Counted from the first letter of the stretch, positions 24,167-33,717 are shown. The stretch is 64,000 nt of DNA from Natronococcus roseus (GCF_043677095.1 NZ_JBHLJR010000001.1:682001-746000), one strand, 5' to 3'. Notes: a model not told the origin generated them from the letters alone. Made by a program: numbers and translations.

Positions 24167-24831
24167 CACGAGAGCAGGGCCTCGACGGACCCGCTCCCGG
24201 GGAGCGGCCGTCTCCTGCGGGTCGGCGCAACAAACAGGGGATCCGCATCGACCCCGAGGTCGAGGCGAAACACGAACCTCGGCGGACCGTCATCTCGGCG
24301 CTCGTCAAACACGAACCCGGCGTGCTCGCCGAAGCCTCGGGACTGTTCTCGAGGCGGCAGTTCAACATCGAGAGCCTCACCGTGGGCCCGACCGACGACG
24401 ACGAGCGCGCGCGGATCACGCTCGTCGTCGAGGAGCCCGATCCGGGGATCGACCAGATCAAAAAGCAGCTCCGGAAGCTGATCCCGGTGATCGCCGTGCG
24501 CGAACTCGAGCCCGACGCGATGCGCCGCGAGCTCGCCCTGGTGAAGGTCAACGCCGAACGACCCGACCAGGTCGCCGCCGTCGCGGATATGTACGACGCC
24601 AAGACCGTCGACTCGAGCCCCGAAACGGCGACCTTCGAAATCACGGGCGCCCGACAGAAGATCGAGGCCGCGATCGAGACGTTCTCCCAGTTCGGCATCC
24701 GCGAGATCTCCCGAACCGGGACGACGGCGCTCGCGCGGGGTACCGACGACACCGCGGCGCCCGCTCCGGCAGAATCGACCGCCAACGAGGCGAACAACAC
24801 CCCCTACACCCAACCAGCAGACGATGACTGA
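24163..24831 (+). CDS. ilvN: Acetolactate synthase small (regulatory) subunit
   Basis: 222 residues from the ATG at 24163, which overlaps the ilvB stop. After about 35 variable residues comes the ACT domain RRTVISALVKHEPGVLAEASGLFSRRQFNIESLTVGPTDDDERARITLVVEE and the second domain ELALVKVNAERPDQVAAVADMYDAKTVDSSPETATFEITG. It stimulates IlvB and confers feedback inhibition by valine. The C-terminus is a disordered acidic tail. It overlaps ilvC by eight bases. Confidence 0.94.
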   Translation: MTREQGLDGPAPGERPSPAGRRNKQGIRIDPEVEAKHEPRRTVISALVKHEPGVLAEASGLFSRRQFNIESLTVGPTDDDERARITLVVEEPDPGIDQIKKQLRKLIPVIAVRELEPDAMRRELALVKVNAERPDQVAAVADMYDAKTVDSSPETATFEITGARQKIEAAIETFSQFGIREISRTGTTALARGTDDTAAPAPAESTANEANNTPYTQPADDD

Positions 24832-25876
24832 CGACGAATTCACCACCGAGATCTACTACGAATCGGACGCAGACGAATCGCAGCTCGACGACGTAACCGT
24901 CGCCGTCCTCGGCTACGGCAGCCAGGGCCACGCCCACGCGCTGAACCTCCACGACAGCGGGGTCGACGTGGTCGTCGGCCTCCGCGAGGACTCCTCCTCG
25001 CGCTCGGCCGTCGAAGCCGACGGACTCGAGGTCGTGACGCCCGTCGAGGCGGCCGCGCGAGCGGACATCGTCTCGATGCTGGTCCCCGACACGGTCCAGC
25101 CCCACGTCTACGAGCAGATCGAGGACGAGCTCGAGGCCGGCGACACGCTCCAGTTCGCTCACGGCTTCAACATCCACTACAACCAGATCCAGCCCGCCGA
25201 GGACGTCGACGTGACGATGATCGCGCCGAAGTCCCCGGGCCACCTCGTGCGGCGCAACTACGAGAACGGCGAGGGGACGCCGGGGCTGCTCGCGGTCTAC
25301 CAGGACGCCACCGGCGACGCGAAAGAGCGCGCGCTCGCGTACTCGAAGGCGATCGGTTGTGCCCGCGCCGGCGTCGTCGAGACGTCGTTCCGCGAGGAGA
25401 CCGAGACCGACCTCTTCGGCGAACAGGCCGTCCTCTGTGGCGGTATCGCCGAGCTGATCAAGGTCGGCTACGAGACGCTCGTCGACGCGGGCTACAGCAA
25501 GGAGATGGCGTACTTCGAGTGTCTCAACGAGATGAAGCTCATCGTCGATCTGATGTACGAGGACGGAATCGGCGCGATGTGGGATTCGGTTTCGGACACC
25601 GCCGAGTACGGCGGTCTCACCCGCGGCGAAGCCGTCATCGACGATCAGGTTCGCGCGAACATGGAGGAGGTACTCGAGGAGGTCCAGAACGGCGAGTTCG
25701 CGACCGAGTGGGTCACCGAGAACCAGGCCAACCGGCCCGTCTACACCCAGCTCAACCAGGCCGAGAAGGACCACGAGATCGAGGAGGTCGGCGAGCGCCT
25801 CCGCGCGCTGTTCGCCTGGCAGGAAGAACAGGAGTCGGAAACGGAAGACGAACGGGAGAAACTGCAAGCGGATTAG
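24824..25876 (+). CDS. ilvC: Ketol-acid reductoisomerase
   Basis: 350 residues, short (class I) form. The Rossmann motif GYGSQGHAHALNLHDSGVDVVVGLRE (about residues 27-52) binds NADPH/NADH. MIAPKSPGHLVRRNYENGEGTPGLLAV and TETDLFGEQAVLCGGIAELIKVGYETL are the Mg2+ and acceptor site motifs of the knotted C-terminal domain. It turns acetolactate into the dihydroxy acid by isomerisation and reduction. ilvD is not in this window. The final 30 residues are acidic. Confidence 0.96.
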   Translation: MTDDEFTTEIYYESDADESQLDDVTVAVLGYGSQGHAHALNLHDSGVDVVVGLREDSSSRSAVEADGLEVVTPVEAAARADIVSMLVPDTVQPHVYEQIEDELEAGDTLQFAHGFNIHYNQIQPAEDVDVTMIAPKSPGHLVRRNYENGEGTPGLLAVYQDATGDAKERALAYSKAIGCARAGVVETSFREETETDLFGEQAVLCGGIAELIKVGYETLVDAGYSKEMAYFECLNEMKLIVDLMYEDGIGAMWDSVSDTAEYGGLTRGEAVIDDQVRANMEEVLEEVQNGEFATEWVTENQANRPVYTQLNQAEKDHEIEEVGERLRALFAWQEEQESETEDEREKLQAD

Positions 25877-25877
25877 A

Positions 25878-26177
25878 ATGAAACGAACGAACGACACCGA
25901 ATCGGACGACGACTCGATGCGCGCGGTCAGCCACACCAACCCCTACACCGGCGAGACGGCCGGGCGGCTGTTCAGCCGCGGTCCGACGGTCGTGGCCGAC
26001 GGCGGCCGGCGGAACGGAGCCGACGACGAGAATCCGGCCGCGACGGATCCGTCGGCCGACGACACGATGAAACGAGTCGATCACACGCCGCCGGAGGGCG
26101 CCGACGACGCGAACGACGTCTTCGAGCGGGGCAACGAACACGGCCGCGACGACGAGCGGGGAGCAACCGACGTATGA
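25878..26177 (+). CDS. Small acidic protein between ilvC and leuC
   Basis: 99 residues from the ATG two bases after the ilvC stop, overlapping leuC by four bases. Highly acidic and probably disordered, with a repeated element: MRAVSHTNPYTGETAGRLFSRGPTVV and MKRVDHTPPEGADDANDVFERGNEH both show M-(R/K)-x-V-x-HT-x-P-x4-(A/D)-x6-F-x-RG. The tight coupling on both sides argues for a real gene. I recall similar small ORFs at this position in other haloarchaea but know no function. Confidence 0.72.
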   Translation: MKRTNDTESDDDSMRAVSHTNPYTGETAGRLFSRGPTVVADGGRRNGADDENPAATDPSADDTMKRVDHTPPEGADDANDVFERGNEHGRDDERGATDV

Positions 26178-27601
26178 GCGAGGGCACCCTGTACGACAAG
26201 GTCTGGGACCGCCACAAGGTGACGACCCTGCCGACCGGACAGGACCAGCTGTTCGTCGGCCTCCACCTCATCCACGAGGTCACCAGCCCCCAGGCCTTCG
26301 GCATGCTCCGCGAGCGGGACCTCGAGGTCGCATACCCCGAGCTTACCCACGCGACGGTCGATCATATCATCCCGACGGCGGATCAGTCCCGTCCCTACGA
26401 CGAGGACGCCGCCGAGGAGATGATGAGCGAGCTCGAGGAGAACGTCCGCGAGGCGGGCATCGAGTTCTCGGACCCCAACAGCGGGGACCAGGGGATCGTC
26501 CACGTCGTCGGTCCGGAGCAGGGGCTGACCCAGCCCGGGAAGACGATCGTCTGTGGCGACTCCCACACCTCGACTCACGGCGCCTTCGGCGCGCTCGCCT
26601 TCGGCATCGGCACCAGCCAGATCCGGGACGTGCTCGCGACGGGCACCCTGGCCTTCGAGAAGCAGAAGGTGCGAAAGATCGAAGTCGAGGGCGAACTCGG
26701 CGACGGCGTCGAGGCGAAGGACGTCATCCTCGAGATCATCCGCCGACTGGGTACCGAGGGCGGCGTCGGCTACGTCTACGAGTACGCCGGCTCCGCGATC
26801 GAGGACCTGGGGATGGAGGGTCGGATGTCGATCTGTAACATGTCGATCGAGGGCGGCGCCCGCGCGGGCTACGTCAACCCGGACGAGACCACCTACGAGT
26901 GGCTCGAGGAGACGGATTACTTCCAGGAGAACCCGGAGAAATTCGACGAACTCAAGCCGTACTGGGAGTCGATTCGCTCGGACGACGACGCCGAGTACGA
27001 CGACGTCGTAACGATCGACGCCGACGAGCTCGAGCCCGTCGTCACCTGGGGGACGACCCCGGGTCAGGGGATCGGCATCACCGACTCGATCCCCGAGCCC
27101 GAGGAGCTGCCCGCAGACAAGCAGGACACGGCACGACGCGCACAGGAGCACATGCGTGTCGAACCCGGCGAGACGATGGAAGGGTACGACATCGACGTCG
27201 CCTTCCTCGGCTCCTGTACCAACGCCCGCCTGCCCGATCTGCGACGGGCGGCCCGGATCGTCGAGGGTCGAGAGGTCCACGACGACGTCCGCGCGCTCGT
27301 CGTCCCCGGTAGCCAGCGCGTCCAGAAGACCGCCGAGGAGGAGGAGCTGAAGGAGATCTTCGAGGAAGCCGGCTTCGAGTGGCGCAACGCCGGCTGCTCG
27401 ATGTGTCTGGGTATGAACGAGGACCAGCTCGAGGGCGACGAGGCCTGCGCCTCCTCCTCGAACCGGAACTTCGTCGGTCGCCAGGGAAGTAAGGACGGCC
27501 GTACCGTCCTGATGAACCCGCGGATGGTCGCCGCGGCGGCGATCACCGGAGAGGTTTCCGACGTTCGCGAGCTGCCGGAAGCGGAGGTGACCGCCCAATG
27601 A
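26174..27601 (+). CDS. leuC: 3-isopropylmalate dehydratase large subunit
   Basis: 475 residues. Aconitase family: MSEGTLYDKVWDRHKVT, IVCGDSHTSTHGAFGALAFGIGTSQ, FLGSCTNARLPDLRRAARIVEGR and NAGCSMCLGMNEDQL. The three cysteines of GSCTN and CSMC ligate the 4Fe-4S cluster, and SSSNRNFVGRQG is the substrate-binding loop. Works with LeuD to isomerise 2- to 3-isopropylmalate. Overlaps leuD by four bases. Confidence 0.96.
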   Translation: MSEGTLYDKVWDRHKVTTLPTGQDQLFVGLHLIHEVTSPQAFGMLRERDLEVAYPELTHATVDHIIPTADQSRPYDEDAAEEMMSELEENVREAGIEFSDPNSGDQGIVHVVGPEQGLTQPGKTIVCGDSHTSTHGAFGALAFGIGTSQIRDVLATGTLAFEKQKVRKIEVEGELGDGVEAKDVILEIIRRLGTEGGVGYVYEYAGSAIEDLGMEGRMSICNMSIEGGARAGYVNPDETTYEWLEETDYFQENPEKFDELKPYWESIRSDDDAEYDDVVTIDADELEPVVTWGTTPGQGIGITDSIPEPEELPADKQDTARRAQEHMRVEPGETMEGYDIDVAFLGSCTNARLPDLRRAARIVEGREVHDDVRALVVPGSQRVQKTAEEEELKEIFEEAGFEWRNAGCSMCLGMNEDQLEGDEACASSSNRNFVGRQGSKDGRTVLMNPRMVAAAAITGEVSDVRELPEAEVTAQ

Positions 27602-28239
27602 GTGGCGCGGACGAGGTCGAGATCCCCGAGGTCGACTACGTCTCGGGCACCGGCGTTCCGATCCGCGGCAACGACATCGACACCGACCAGATCATCCCGG
27701 CGCGCTTTATGAAGGTCGTCACCTTCGACGGACTGGGCGAGTTCGCGTTCTTCGATCTCCGGTTCGACGAGGACGACAACCAGAAGGACCACCCGTTTAA
27801 CGAGGAGCGGTTCCAGGATTCGTCCGTGATGGTGGTCAACTCGAACTTCGGCTGTGGCTCCTCGCGCGAGCACGCTCCCCAGGCGCTGATGCGCTGGGGG
27901 ATCGACGCCGTGATCGGCGAGAGCTTCGCCGAGATTTTCGCGGGCAACTGCCTCGCACTCGGCATTCCGACCGTAACGGCCGACAGCGAGACGATCCAGA
28001 CGCTCCAGGACTGGGTCGACGACCATCCCGACGAGGAACTCGAGATCGACGTCGAGGCCGAGACGGTCTCCTACGGTAGTGAGACGATCGACGTCACCGT
28101 CGACGACGCCCAGCGCAAGGCCCTGGTCGACGGGGTCTGGGACACGACGGCGCTGATGAAGTCCAACGCAGGTGCGGTTCGGGACACCGCCCGCGAACTG
28201 CCGTACGTCGACTCCGAAGCGATCCCCGAGGCCGAGTAG
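27598..28239 (+). CDS. leuD: 3-isopropylmalate dehydratase small subunit
   Basis: 213 residues. The swivelling domain carries GNDIDTDQIIPARFMK and NFGCGSSREHAPQAL, which places the substrate-binding loop over the LeuC cluster. The C-terminal half is longer than the bacterial short form but normal for haloarchaea. It is the last tightly packed gene of the operon; the next gene (the protease) starts 85 bases later with its own promoter. Confidence 0.95.
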   Translation: MSGADEVEIPEVDYVSGTGVPIRGNDIDTDQIIPARFMKVVTFDGLGEFAFFDLRFDEDDNQKDHPFNEERFQDSSVMVVNSNFGCGSSREHAPQALMRWGIDAVIGESFAEIFAGNCLALGIPTVTADSETIQTLQDWVDDHPDEELEIDVEAETVSYGSETIDVTVDDAQRKALVDGVWDTTALMKSNAGAVRDTARELPYVDSEAIPEAE

Positions 28240-28294
28240 GCCTCCTTTTCCGTTGGTTCCTCGACCGAGTAGCGGTAGCTAACGGCCGATCATA

Positions 28295-28304
28295 TTTAGT
28301 ATAT
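28295..28304 (+). promoter_or_regulatory. TATA element of the protease gene
   Basis: TTTAGTATAT in a strongly AT-rich patch (28289-28320), centred about 25 bases before the ATG at 28325. It implies separate transcription from the leu operon. Confidence 0.55.
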
Positions 28305-28324
28305 TGAATTTCTATATTACACTA

Positions 28325-30607
28325 ATGTCTCCGGGATCGGGAGTCGGTCGTCTCGCGACCCGGCCGAGAGCCGTCCTTCTCGTGCTCGTGCTGGTCGTCG
28401 GACTGGTCCCGGGAGCGGCGGTCGGGTCGGTCGGCGTCCCCGCCGGACCGATGGCCGGGGTCGACGACCCGACAGCTGGGGTCGACGACGCAACGGCGGT
28501 CGAGGCGCCGATCGACCCCGGACTCGAGGACGCCGAGGGCGAGGTCACCGTCCTCGTCCATCTCGAGTCGCCGCCATCGGTCAGTAGCGAGGAGCCCGCG
28601 GATCGACGGACGCGAGCCGAGGCGAGCCACGACCGGTTCGACCGGGAGGTCGCCTCGGACGACGCCGTCTCCGTCGAACGGGAGTTCTGGCTCACCACGG
28701 CCGTCCTCGCGACGGTCGACACCGAACGGACGGATCTCGAAACGCTCGCCCAGGCTGATGGGGTCACTGCGATCAGCGCGGACGAGGCGGTTTCCGGCGC
28801 GTCCGATCGAGTGGTCGACGACGCCGACGCGGACGTCGACGGAGAGGCGTCCGAGTCGGACGGCCCCTCGACCGGGCTCGAGCAGCTGAACGTTCCCGAG
28901 GCGTGGGACACCTACCGGACGGAGGGCGAGGGAACGTCCGTCGCGGTTCTCGATTCGGGCGTCGACGGCGACCACCCTGACCTCGACGTCGCCGAGTGGC
29001 GCGACTTCGGCGACGACCCCTCGGACGAGCCGATCGCCTACGACGATCACGGCACCCACGTCTCGGGCGTCGTCGCCGGGGGCAACGAGAGCGGCACGCA
29101 GATCGGCGTCGCCCCCGAGGCCGACCTCTACCACGGCGCCGTGATGACCAACTGCGAGGGTGAGGACTGCGTCGGCTACCAGCGCGACATCATCGCGGGC
29201 CTCGAGTGGGCCGTCGAGGCGGACGCGGACGTCATCGTGTTGAGCCTGGGGATCGAGGGATACAATCCGGGGCTGCTCGAGGCCGTCGAGAACGCGAACG
29301 ACGCCGGAACGCCGGTCGTCAGCTCGGCCGGCAACCAGGGTGCGGGAACCTCCACGTCGCCGGGCAACCTCCACGCGACGACCAGCGTCGGCGCGGTGGA
29401 CGACGGGGGCACCGTCCCCGAGTTCTCGAGCAGCGAGGAGATCGAGACGGCCGAGACGTGGGGTTCGGACGCACCGGAGCACTGGCCCGGCTCGTACGAG
29501 GTTCCGACCCTCGTCGCCCCCGGCGTCGACGTCACGAGCACGGCCCCTGGAGGCGGGTACACGACCAAAAGCGGCACCAGCATGGCCGCGCCCGCAGCCG
29601 GCGGGGCGGCCGCACTCGTCCAGTCGGCGACGGCGACGACGCTCGACGCGACGGAACTCGAGACCGCGCTGACCGAGACCGCGGTCGGCGGCGACGGCCA
29701 GCGCGACGGCCACGGGATCATCGACGTTCCGGCGGCGATCGAACGAGCCGGCTCGTACTCGACGATCGAGGGGACGGCCACCGATACGGTCACGGACGCC
29801 CCCCTCGAGGAGACGACGGTTACGGCTACCGGCGACGGCGACCGCCACGAGACGACGACCGACTCCGAGGGAACGTTCGAGTTCGAGGGCCTCGAGGCCG
29901 ACCGGGAGTACGAGGTCGTCGCCGACAGCACCGGCTACGACTCGACGTCGGAGACGGCGTCACCGCCGGCCGACGGATCGGCGACCGTCGATCTCTCGCT
30001 CGCCGGTAGCGGGACGATCGACGTCGACCTCGCGGACGAGCAGTCCGAAACGCCGGTCGACGACGGAACGGTCGCGGCGACGGGGCCGACCGGTTCGTAT
30101 CCAGGCGAGCGAACGGACGACGGCAACTACCGGATCGACGCCGTTCCCGGCGACGAGGAGTACGCCCTCGAGGTAGACGCGCCCGGTCGCCTCGCGGAGA
30201 AGCGAACGGTCGCCGTCGACGGTTCGGAAACCCGACCGGAGTCGTTCGATATGCGAGGCGATTCGACCCTCGAGATCGTCGTCGAGACCGGTGGCGGAGA
30301 CCCGATCGAAAACGCGTCGATCGTCGTCGAATCCGAGTCGGGAGAGACGCTCGAGCCGGACGAGCGCACGGCCGCGGACGGGACGCTCGAGGTCACGATT
30401 CCCGGGACCGGCGAGGTGTACACGGTGACGGCCTCCGGATCGGATCTCGAGTCGACCACGGTCGAAACGGGGACCGTCGAGGAGGGAACGATCGAGACCG
30501 TCGTCGTCGCGCCTACCGAGGGCGATTCGGGCGCACCGGGCCCGATCATTCTCGCCGCGGCCGGCGTGGTCGTCGCGGTCGGCGTCGCACGGCTGGCGCG
30601 GTCCTAA
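28325..30607 (+). CDS. Secreted, membrane-anchored subtilisin-like (S8) protease
   Basis: 760 residues from the ATG at 28325. Signal peptide at 1-36 (RAVLLVLVLVVGLVPGAAVG). The propeptide follows (VTVLVHLESPP). The S8 domain has catalytic D210 (VAVLDSGVDGDHPDL), H242 (DHGTHVSGVVAG), oxyanion N337 (SSAGNQG) and S419 (SGTSMAAPAAGGAA). After about 485 come several carboxypeptidase-regulatory-like beta domains (IEGTATDTVTDAPLEETTVTATGDG and similar), then a C-terminal helix GPIILAAAGVVVAVGVARLARS that anchors it at the membrane. It is a halolysin-type extracellular protease. It sits between leuD and leuB, unrelated to leucine synthesis. Confidence 0.9.
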   Translation: MSPGSGVGRLATRPRAVLLVLVLVVGLVPGAAVGSVGVPAGPMAGVDDPTAGVDDATAVEAPIDPGLEDAEGEVTVLVHLESPPSVSSEEPADRRTRAEASHDRFDREVASDDAVSVEREFWLTTAVLATVDTERTDLETLAQADGVTAISADEAVSGASDRVVDDADADVDGEASESDGPSTGLEQLNVPEAWDTYRTEGEGTSVAVLDSGVDGDHPDLDVAEWRDFGDDPSDEPIAYDDHGTHVSGVVAGGNESGTQIGVAPEADLYHGAVMTNCEGEDCVGYQRDIIAGLEWAVEADADVIVLSLGIEGYNPGLLEAVENANDAGTPVVSSAGNQGAGTSTSPGNLHATTSVGAVDDGGTVPEFSSSEEIETAETWGSDAPEHWPGSYEVPTLVAPGVDVTSTAPGGGYTTKSGTSMAAPAAGGAAALVQSATATTLDATELETALTETAVGGDGQRDGHGIIDVPAAIERAGSYSTIEGTATDTVTDAPLEETTVTATGDGDRHETTTDSEGTFEFEGLEADREYEVVADSTGYDSTSETASPPADGSATVDLSLAGSGTIDVDLADEQSETPVDDGTVAATGPTGSYPGERTDDGNYRIDAVPGDEEYALEVDAPGRLAEKRTVAVDGSETRPESFDMRGDSTLEIVVETGGGDPIENASIVVESESGETLEPDERTAADGTLEVTIPGTGEVYTVTASGSDLESTTVETGTVEEGTIETVVVAPTEGDSGAPGPIILAAAGVVVAVGVARLARS

Positions 30608-30683
30608 CCGGATTCCGCCTCGCAGGCGGGCAGTTCTCGTGGTATTCGATACCCTCTTTTTCCCCGGCGCGCGAGAGTCCGAC

Positions 30684-31664
30684 ATGACTCACGAGATCGC
30701 CGTCGTGCCCGGTGACGGAATCGGGCAGGAGGTCACGCCCGCAGCGGTCGACGTACTGAACGCCCTCGAGATCGACTTCGAGTTTACCGAGGCCGAGGCC
30801 GGCGACGCGGTCGCCGAGGAGACCGGCGACCCGCTCCCCCAGGAGACGTACGACCTCGCCGCGTCGACCGACGCGACGCTGTTCGGCGCGGCCGGCGAGA
30901 CCGCGGCCGACGTCATCCTCCCGCTGCGGGAGGCCGTCGGCTCGTTCGTCAACGTTCGTCCCGCGACCGCGTATCCGGGAGTCGACGCCGTCCGTCCCGA
31001 GACCGATCTCGTCTTCCTCCGGGAGAACACCGAGGGCGTCTACGCGGGCCACGAGGACCGACTCACCGACGACGTTGCAACCCTCACCCGCGTGACGACG
31101 GAAACGGCCTCCCGACGGCTCGCGGAGTTCGCCTGCGAGTACGTCCAGCAAGGCGACCACGACGGCTTCACGATCGCCCACAAGGCGAACGTGATGCGCG
31201 AGACGGACGGGCTCTTCCGCGAGACGGTCGCCGACGTCGCCGACGACGCGGGCGTCGCGACCGACGAGGTGCTGATGGACGCCTTCGCGACGAGGGTCTG
31301 TCTCGACCCCGAGCAGTTCGACGTCGTCGTCTGTCCGAACCTCGCGGGCGACGTGCTCTCGGATCTCGCGGCCGGACTGGTCGGCGGGCTCGGCCTGCTC
31401 CCCTCCGCGAACGTCGGCCCCGATCGCGCGCTGTTCGAACCCGTCCACGGTACCGCCCCCGACATCGCCGGCGAGGGCGCCGCCAACCCCGCCGCGGCGA
31501 TCCTCTCGGCGGCGATGCTTCTCGAGTACCTCGAGTACGACGAGGAGGCCGCGGCGGTCCGATCGGCGGTCGAAGCGACGCTGGAAGCGGGGCCGCGGAC
31601 GGGCGACCTCGGCGGTGACGCGAGCACCGAGGACGTGACGAACGCGATTATCGACCGGCTGTAA
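30684..31664 (+). CDS. leuB: 3-isopropylmalate dehydrogenase
   Basis: 326 residues from the ATG at 30684. MTHEIAVVPGDGIGQEVTPAAVDVL is the family start. LRENTEGVYAGHEDRL, TRVTTETASRRLAEFACEYVQQ, IAHKANVMRETDGLF, DAFATRVCLDPEQFDVVVCPNLAGDVLSDLAAGLVGGLGLLPSANVG and FEPVHGTAPDIAGEGAANP cover the substrate, Mg2+ and NAD sites. Homoisocitrate or isocitrate specificity is unlikely given the leu context. It is separated from leuD by the 2.3-kb protease gene. Confidence 0.93.
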   Translation: MTHEIAVVPGDGIGQEVTPAAVDVLNALEIDFEFTEAEAGDAVAEETGDPLPQETYDLAASTDATLFGAAGETAADVILPLREAVGSFVNVRPATAYPGVDAVRPETDLVFLRENTEGVYAGHEDRLTDDVATLTRVTTETASRRLAEFACEYVQQGDHDGFTIAHKANVMRETDGLFRETVADVADDAGVATDEVLMDAFATRVCLDPEQFDVVVCPNLAGDVLSDLAAGLVGGLGLLPSANVGPDRALFEPVHGTAPDIAGEGAANPAAAILSAAMLLEYLEYDEEAAAVRSAVEATLEAGPRTGDLGGDASTEDVTNAIIDRL

Positions 31665-31783
31665 AGCGGCTCGTTGTCGGCGGCGGTACCGCTCGAAACG
31701 AGGTCGGCGACATCGAGCGGAGAAAAATTCGGCGCCGGCCGAGCGCTTTTCAGTGACGCTACGGGGACGGGCAGTTCCGACGC

Positions 31784-33685
31784 TCAGGCGTCCTCGGCCT
31801 CGAGCGTCCAGTCGCCGTCGGCCTCGATGTCGATCCAGACCGTTCCGCCCGCCGCGTACGACCGCGAGCTGTCGAACGATCCAGTCTGGTCGACGAGCTG
31901 TTCGTAGCTCCCGTCGGCCCCGTAGCCGGTGACGACGAACTCGCCGTCGCCGTCGTGGGTCGGCAAGAGCGAGACGTCGTCTGGCGCCCAGAGCGGGCCG
32001 ACGAACGAGGAGCCGTTGCCGGAGCGCTCGACCGGGAGCTCCTCGAGGTCCTCCCCGTGGATCTCCGGCTGCGAGAGGTCGACGAGCCACTCCCCGTCGC
32101 CCGCTATCTCGAGCTGATAGCTGCCGCCGTCGACGGGAAGGATTGATTCGCCGGTCGTCTGTCCGGCGGTCGTCGCGAGCACGTCGCCGTCGAGCTCCAC
32201 GACGAACTCGTCGTCGCCGTCGTGGGAGAAACTCGCGACGACGACCCCCTCGTCGAACTCGACCGTTTCGGTTGCCGATCCGTCACCGTCGAACTCGTAG
32301 GAACGACCCGCCTCGAGGATCGTCCCTTCGGGGCGCTCGTCGTCTACGTCGTCGTCGGTCTCGCGCTCGTAGCTCTCGTCGACGAGGTCGGAGGGCGTGA
32401 TCACGTCGAGCCCGCGGTGTTCGAGGTGGTTAAGCAGGTGCTCGAAGTCGTCGAGGCTCATCTCGCCGTCCTCGGGATCGTCGGTGTCGACGATCCGTTG
32501 CATGCGCAACACGGTGAGCTGGTTGTACTGATCGACGAGGTTGATGTGCCGGCGCACGCCGTCGTGAAGCGAGGGCCCCCAGATGTGCGGAATCATGTGA
32601 CGCTCCGTCGGCGGCATCGTGCTCGGACAGGAGCCGAACAGGAACGCCGTCTCGTGAACGTCCCTGACGACCTCGTAGGTCTCCTCGCTCATCCGATCGC
32701 CGGGGACGAGCAGGTGTCGCGCGCCGTCCTCGAACCCCTGTTCCTCGAGCATGTCCTTCGCGTTCTCGAGGACGGTTCGCTGTCGGTCCTGGGGCGAGTC
32801 CGAGAGCGCCGTCGTGGTCGACGGGTTCGAACAGATGTCCCAACCCCGGTCCTGCAGTTCCTGAAGCTGCGTCGCGTCCATCCGACCGCCCTCTCCGATC
32901 GCCTCGGGGGGCATCGGAACGGCGGCGCGCCAGCCCCGCTCCTCGAGCATGTCGGCGGCGATGTCGTACTGGGACTCGTAGCCGCCGTGGAACAGGAGGA
33001 TCGCCTTCCCGTTGTCGACGGACTCGACCTTTCGGAGGTCGTCGACGGCCATCTTGATCGGTCGGCCGTCGTTCGTCGCGAGGATGTTGATCGCGGTGAC
33101 GTTCGAGAGGTCCGGCTCGTCGCCGGGTTTGTGTTCGTACCCGCAGTCGAGCCGGAACCAGCCCGTGAACTCGCCGGGGACCGTCCGAACGGTCGTAAGC
33201 CGGCTCCCCCGGCCGGGCGCGACAAACTCGACGACGATCCGGTTCGCGGACTCCGGTTTGACCGCAAACGAGACGTCGTGCTCGGTGAGGTCGATCCCGT
33301 CCGAGAAGTAGACGGTCAGCCCCGCCTCCTCGCCGTCTTCGTCCTCGACGACCGCGGCCTGCGATCCTCGTCGCGCCTCGTCGGACGACATCGAGAGCTC
33401 GCCCGACCGCCGACTCGGCTCCTCCTCGAAGTCGGCTAACAGTTCGCCGTCGTCGATCGCGGGCCACAGCGTCTCGCCTCCGCCGTCCCCACCGTCGTCG
33501 GAGTCGTCGCCGTTCCCGCCGTTCGAATCGTCGCCGTTCCCCTCGCCGTCGCCGTTCCCGTCGTCGCCGTTTTCGTCTTCGGACAGGAAGTCCGTACAGC
33601 CGGCGAGCGTCGCCGACGTTGCACCGACAGCGGCCAGCAGCCGCCGCCTGGACGACCCGAATCCAGTGTTAGTACCGTTATCCAT
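31784..33685 (-). CDS. Secreted lipoprotein with polysaccharide-deacetylase-like domain
   Basis: 633 residues. Tat-type signal SSRRRLLAAVGATSATLAGC with lipobox LAGC (about residues 27-30), then a 40-residue Asp/Gly/Asn linker. Residues about 90-200 look like a carbohydrate-binding jelly roll. Residues about 230-420 (GKAILLFHGGYESQYDIAADMLEERGWRAAVPMPPEAIGEGGRMDATQLQELQDRGWDICSNPSTTTALSD) follow the NodB deacetylase order, but the usual DDG start is FHGG and the metal HxxxH is SNPSTT, so catalysis may be lost. The C-terminus is one or two beta-sandwich domains. The role on the cell surface is unknown. Confidence 0.78.
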   Translation of the reverse strand: MDNGTNTGFGSSRRRLLAAVGATSATLAGCTDFLSEDENGDDGNGDGEGNGDDSNGGNGDDSDDGGDGGGETLWPAIDDGELLADFEEEPSRRSGELSMSSDEARRGSQAAVVEDEDGEEAGLTVYFSDGIDLTEHDVSFAVKPESANRIVVEFVAPGRGSRLTTVRTVPGEFTGWFRLDCGYEHKPGDEPDLSNVTAINILATNDGRPIKMAVDDLRKVESVDNGKAILLFHGGYESQYDIAADMLEERGWRAAVPMPPEAIGEGGRMDATQLQELQDRGWDICSNPSTTTALSDSPQDRQRTVLENAKDMLEEQGFEDGARHLLVPGDRMSEETYEVVRDVHETAFLFGSCPSTMPPTERHMIPHIWGPSLHDGVRRHINLVDQYNQLTVLRMQRIVDTDDPEDGEMSLDDFEHLLNHLEHRGLDVITPSDLVDESYERETDDDVDDERPEGTILEAGRSYEFDGDGSATETVEFDEGVVVASFSHDGDDEFVVELDGDVLATTAGQTTGESILPVDGGSYQLEIAGDGEWLVDLSQPEIHGEDLEELPVERSGNGSSFVGPLWAPDDVSLLPTHDGDGEFVVTGYGADGSYEQLVDQTGSFDSSRSYAAGGTVWIDIEADGDWTLEAEDA

Positions 33686-33709
33686 GTGTGATCTGAACTT
33701 TCCGCACCT

Positions 33710-33717
33710 GTATACTT
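33710..33717 (-). promoter_or_regulatory. TATA element of the lipoprotein gene
   Basis: Minus-strand AAGTATAC centred 28 bases before the ATG at 33685, the position expected for a leaderless transcript. Confidence 0.55.
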
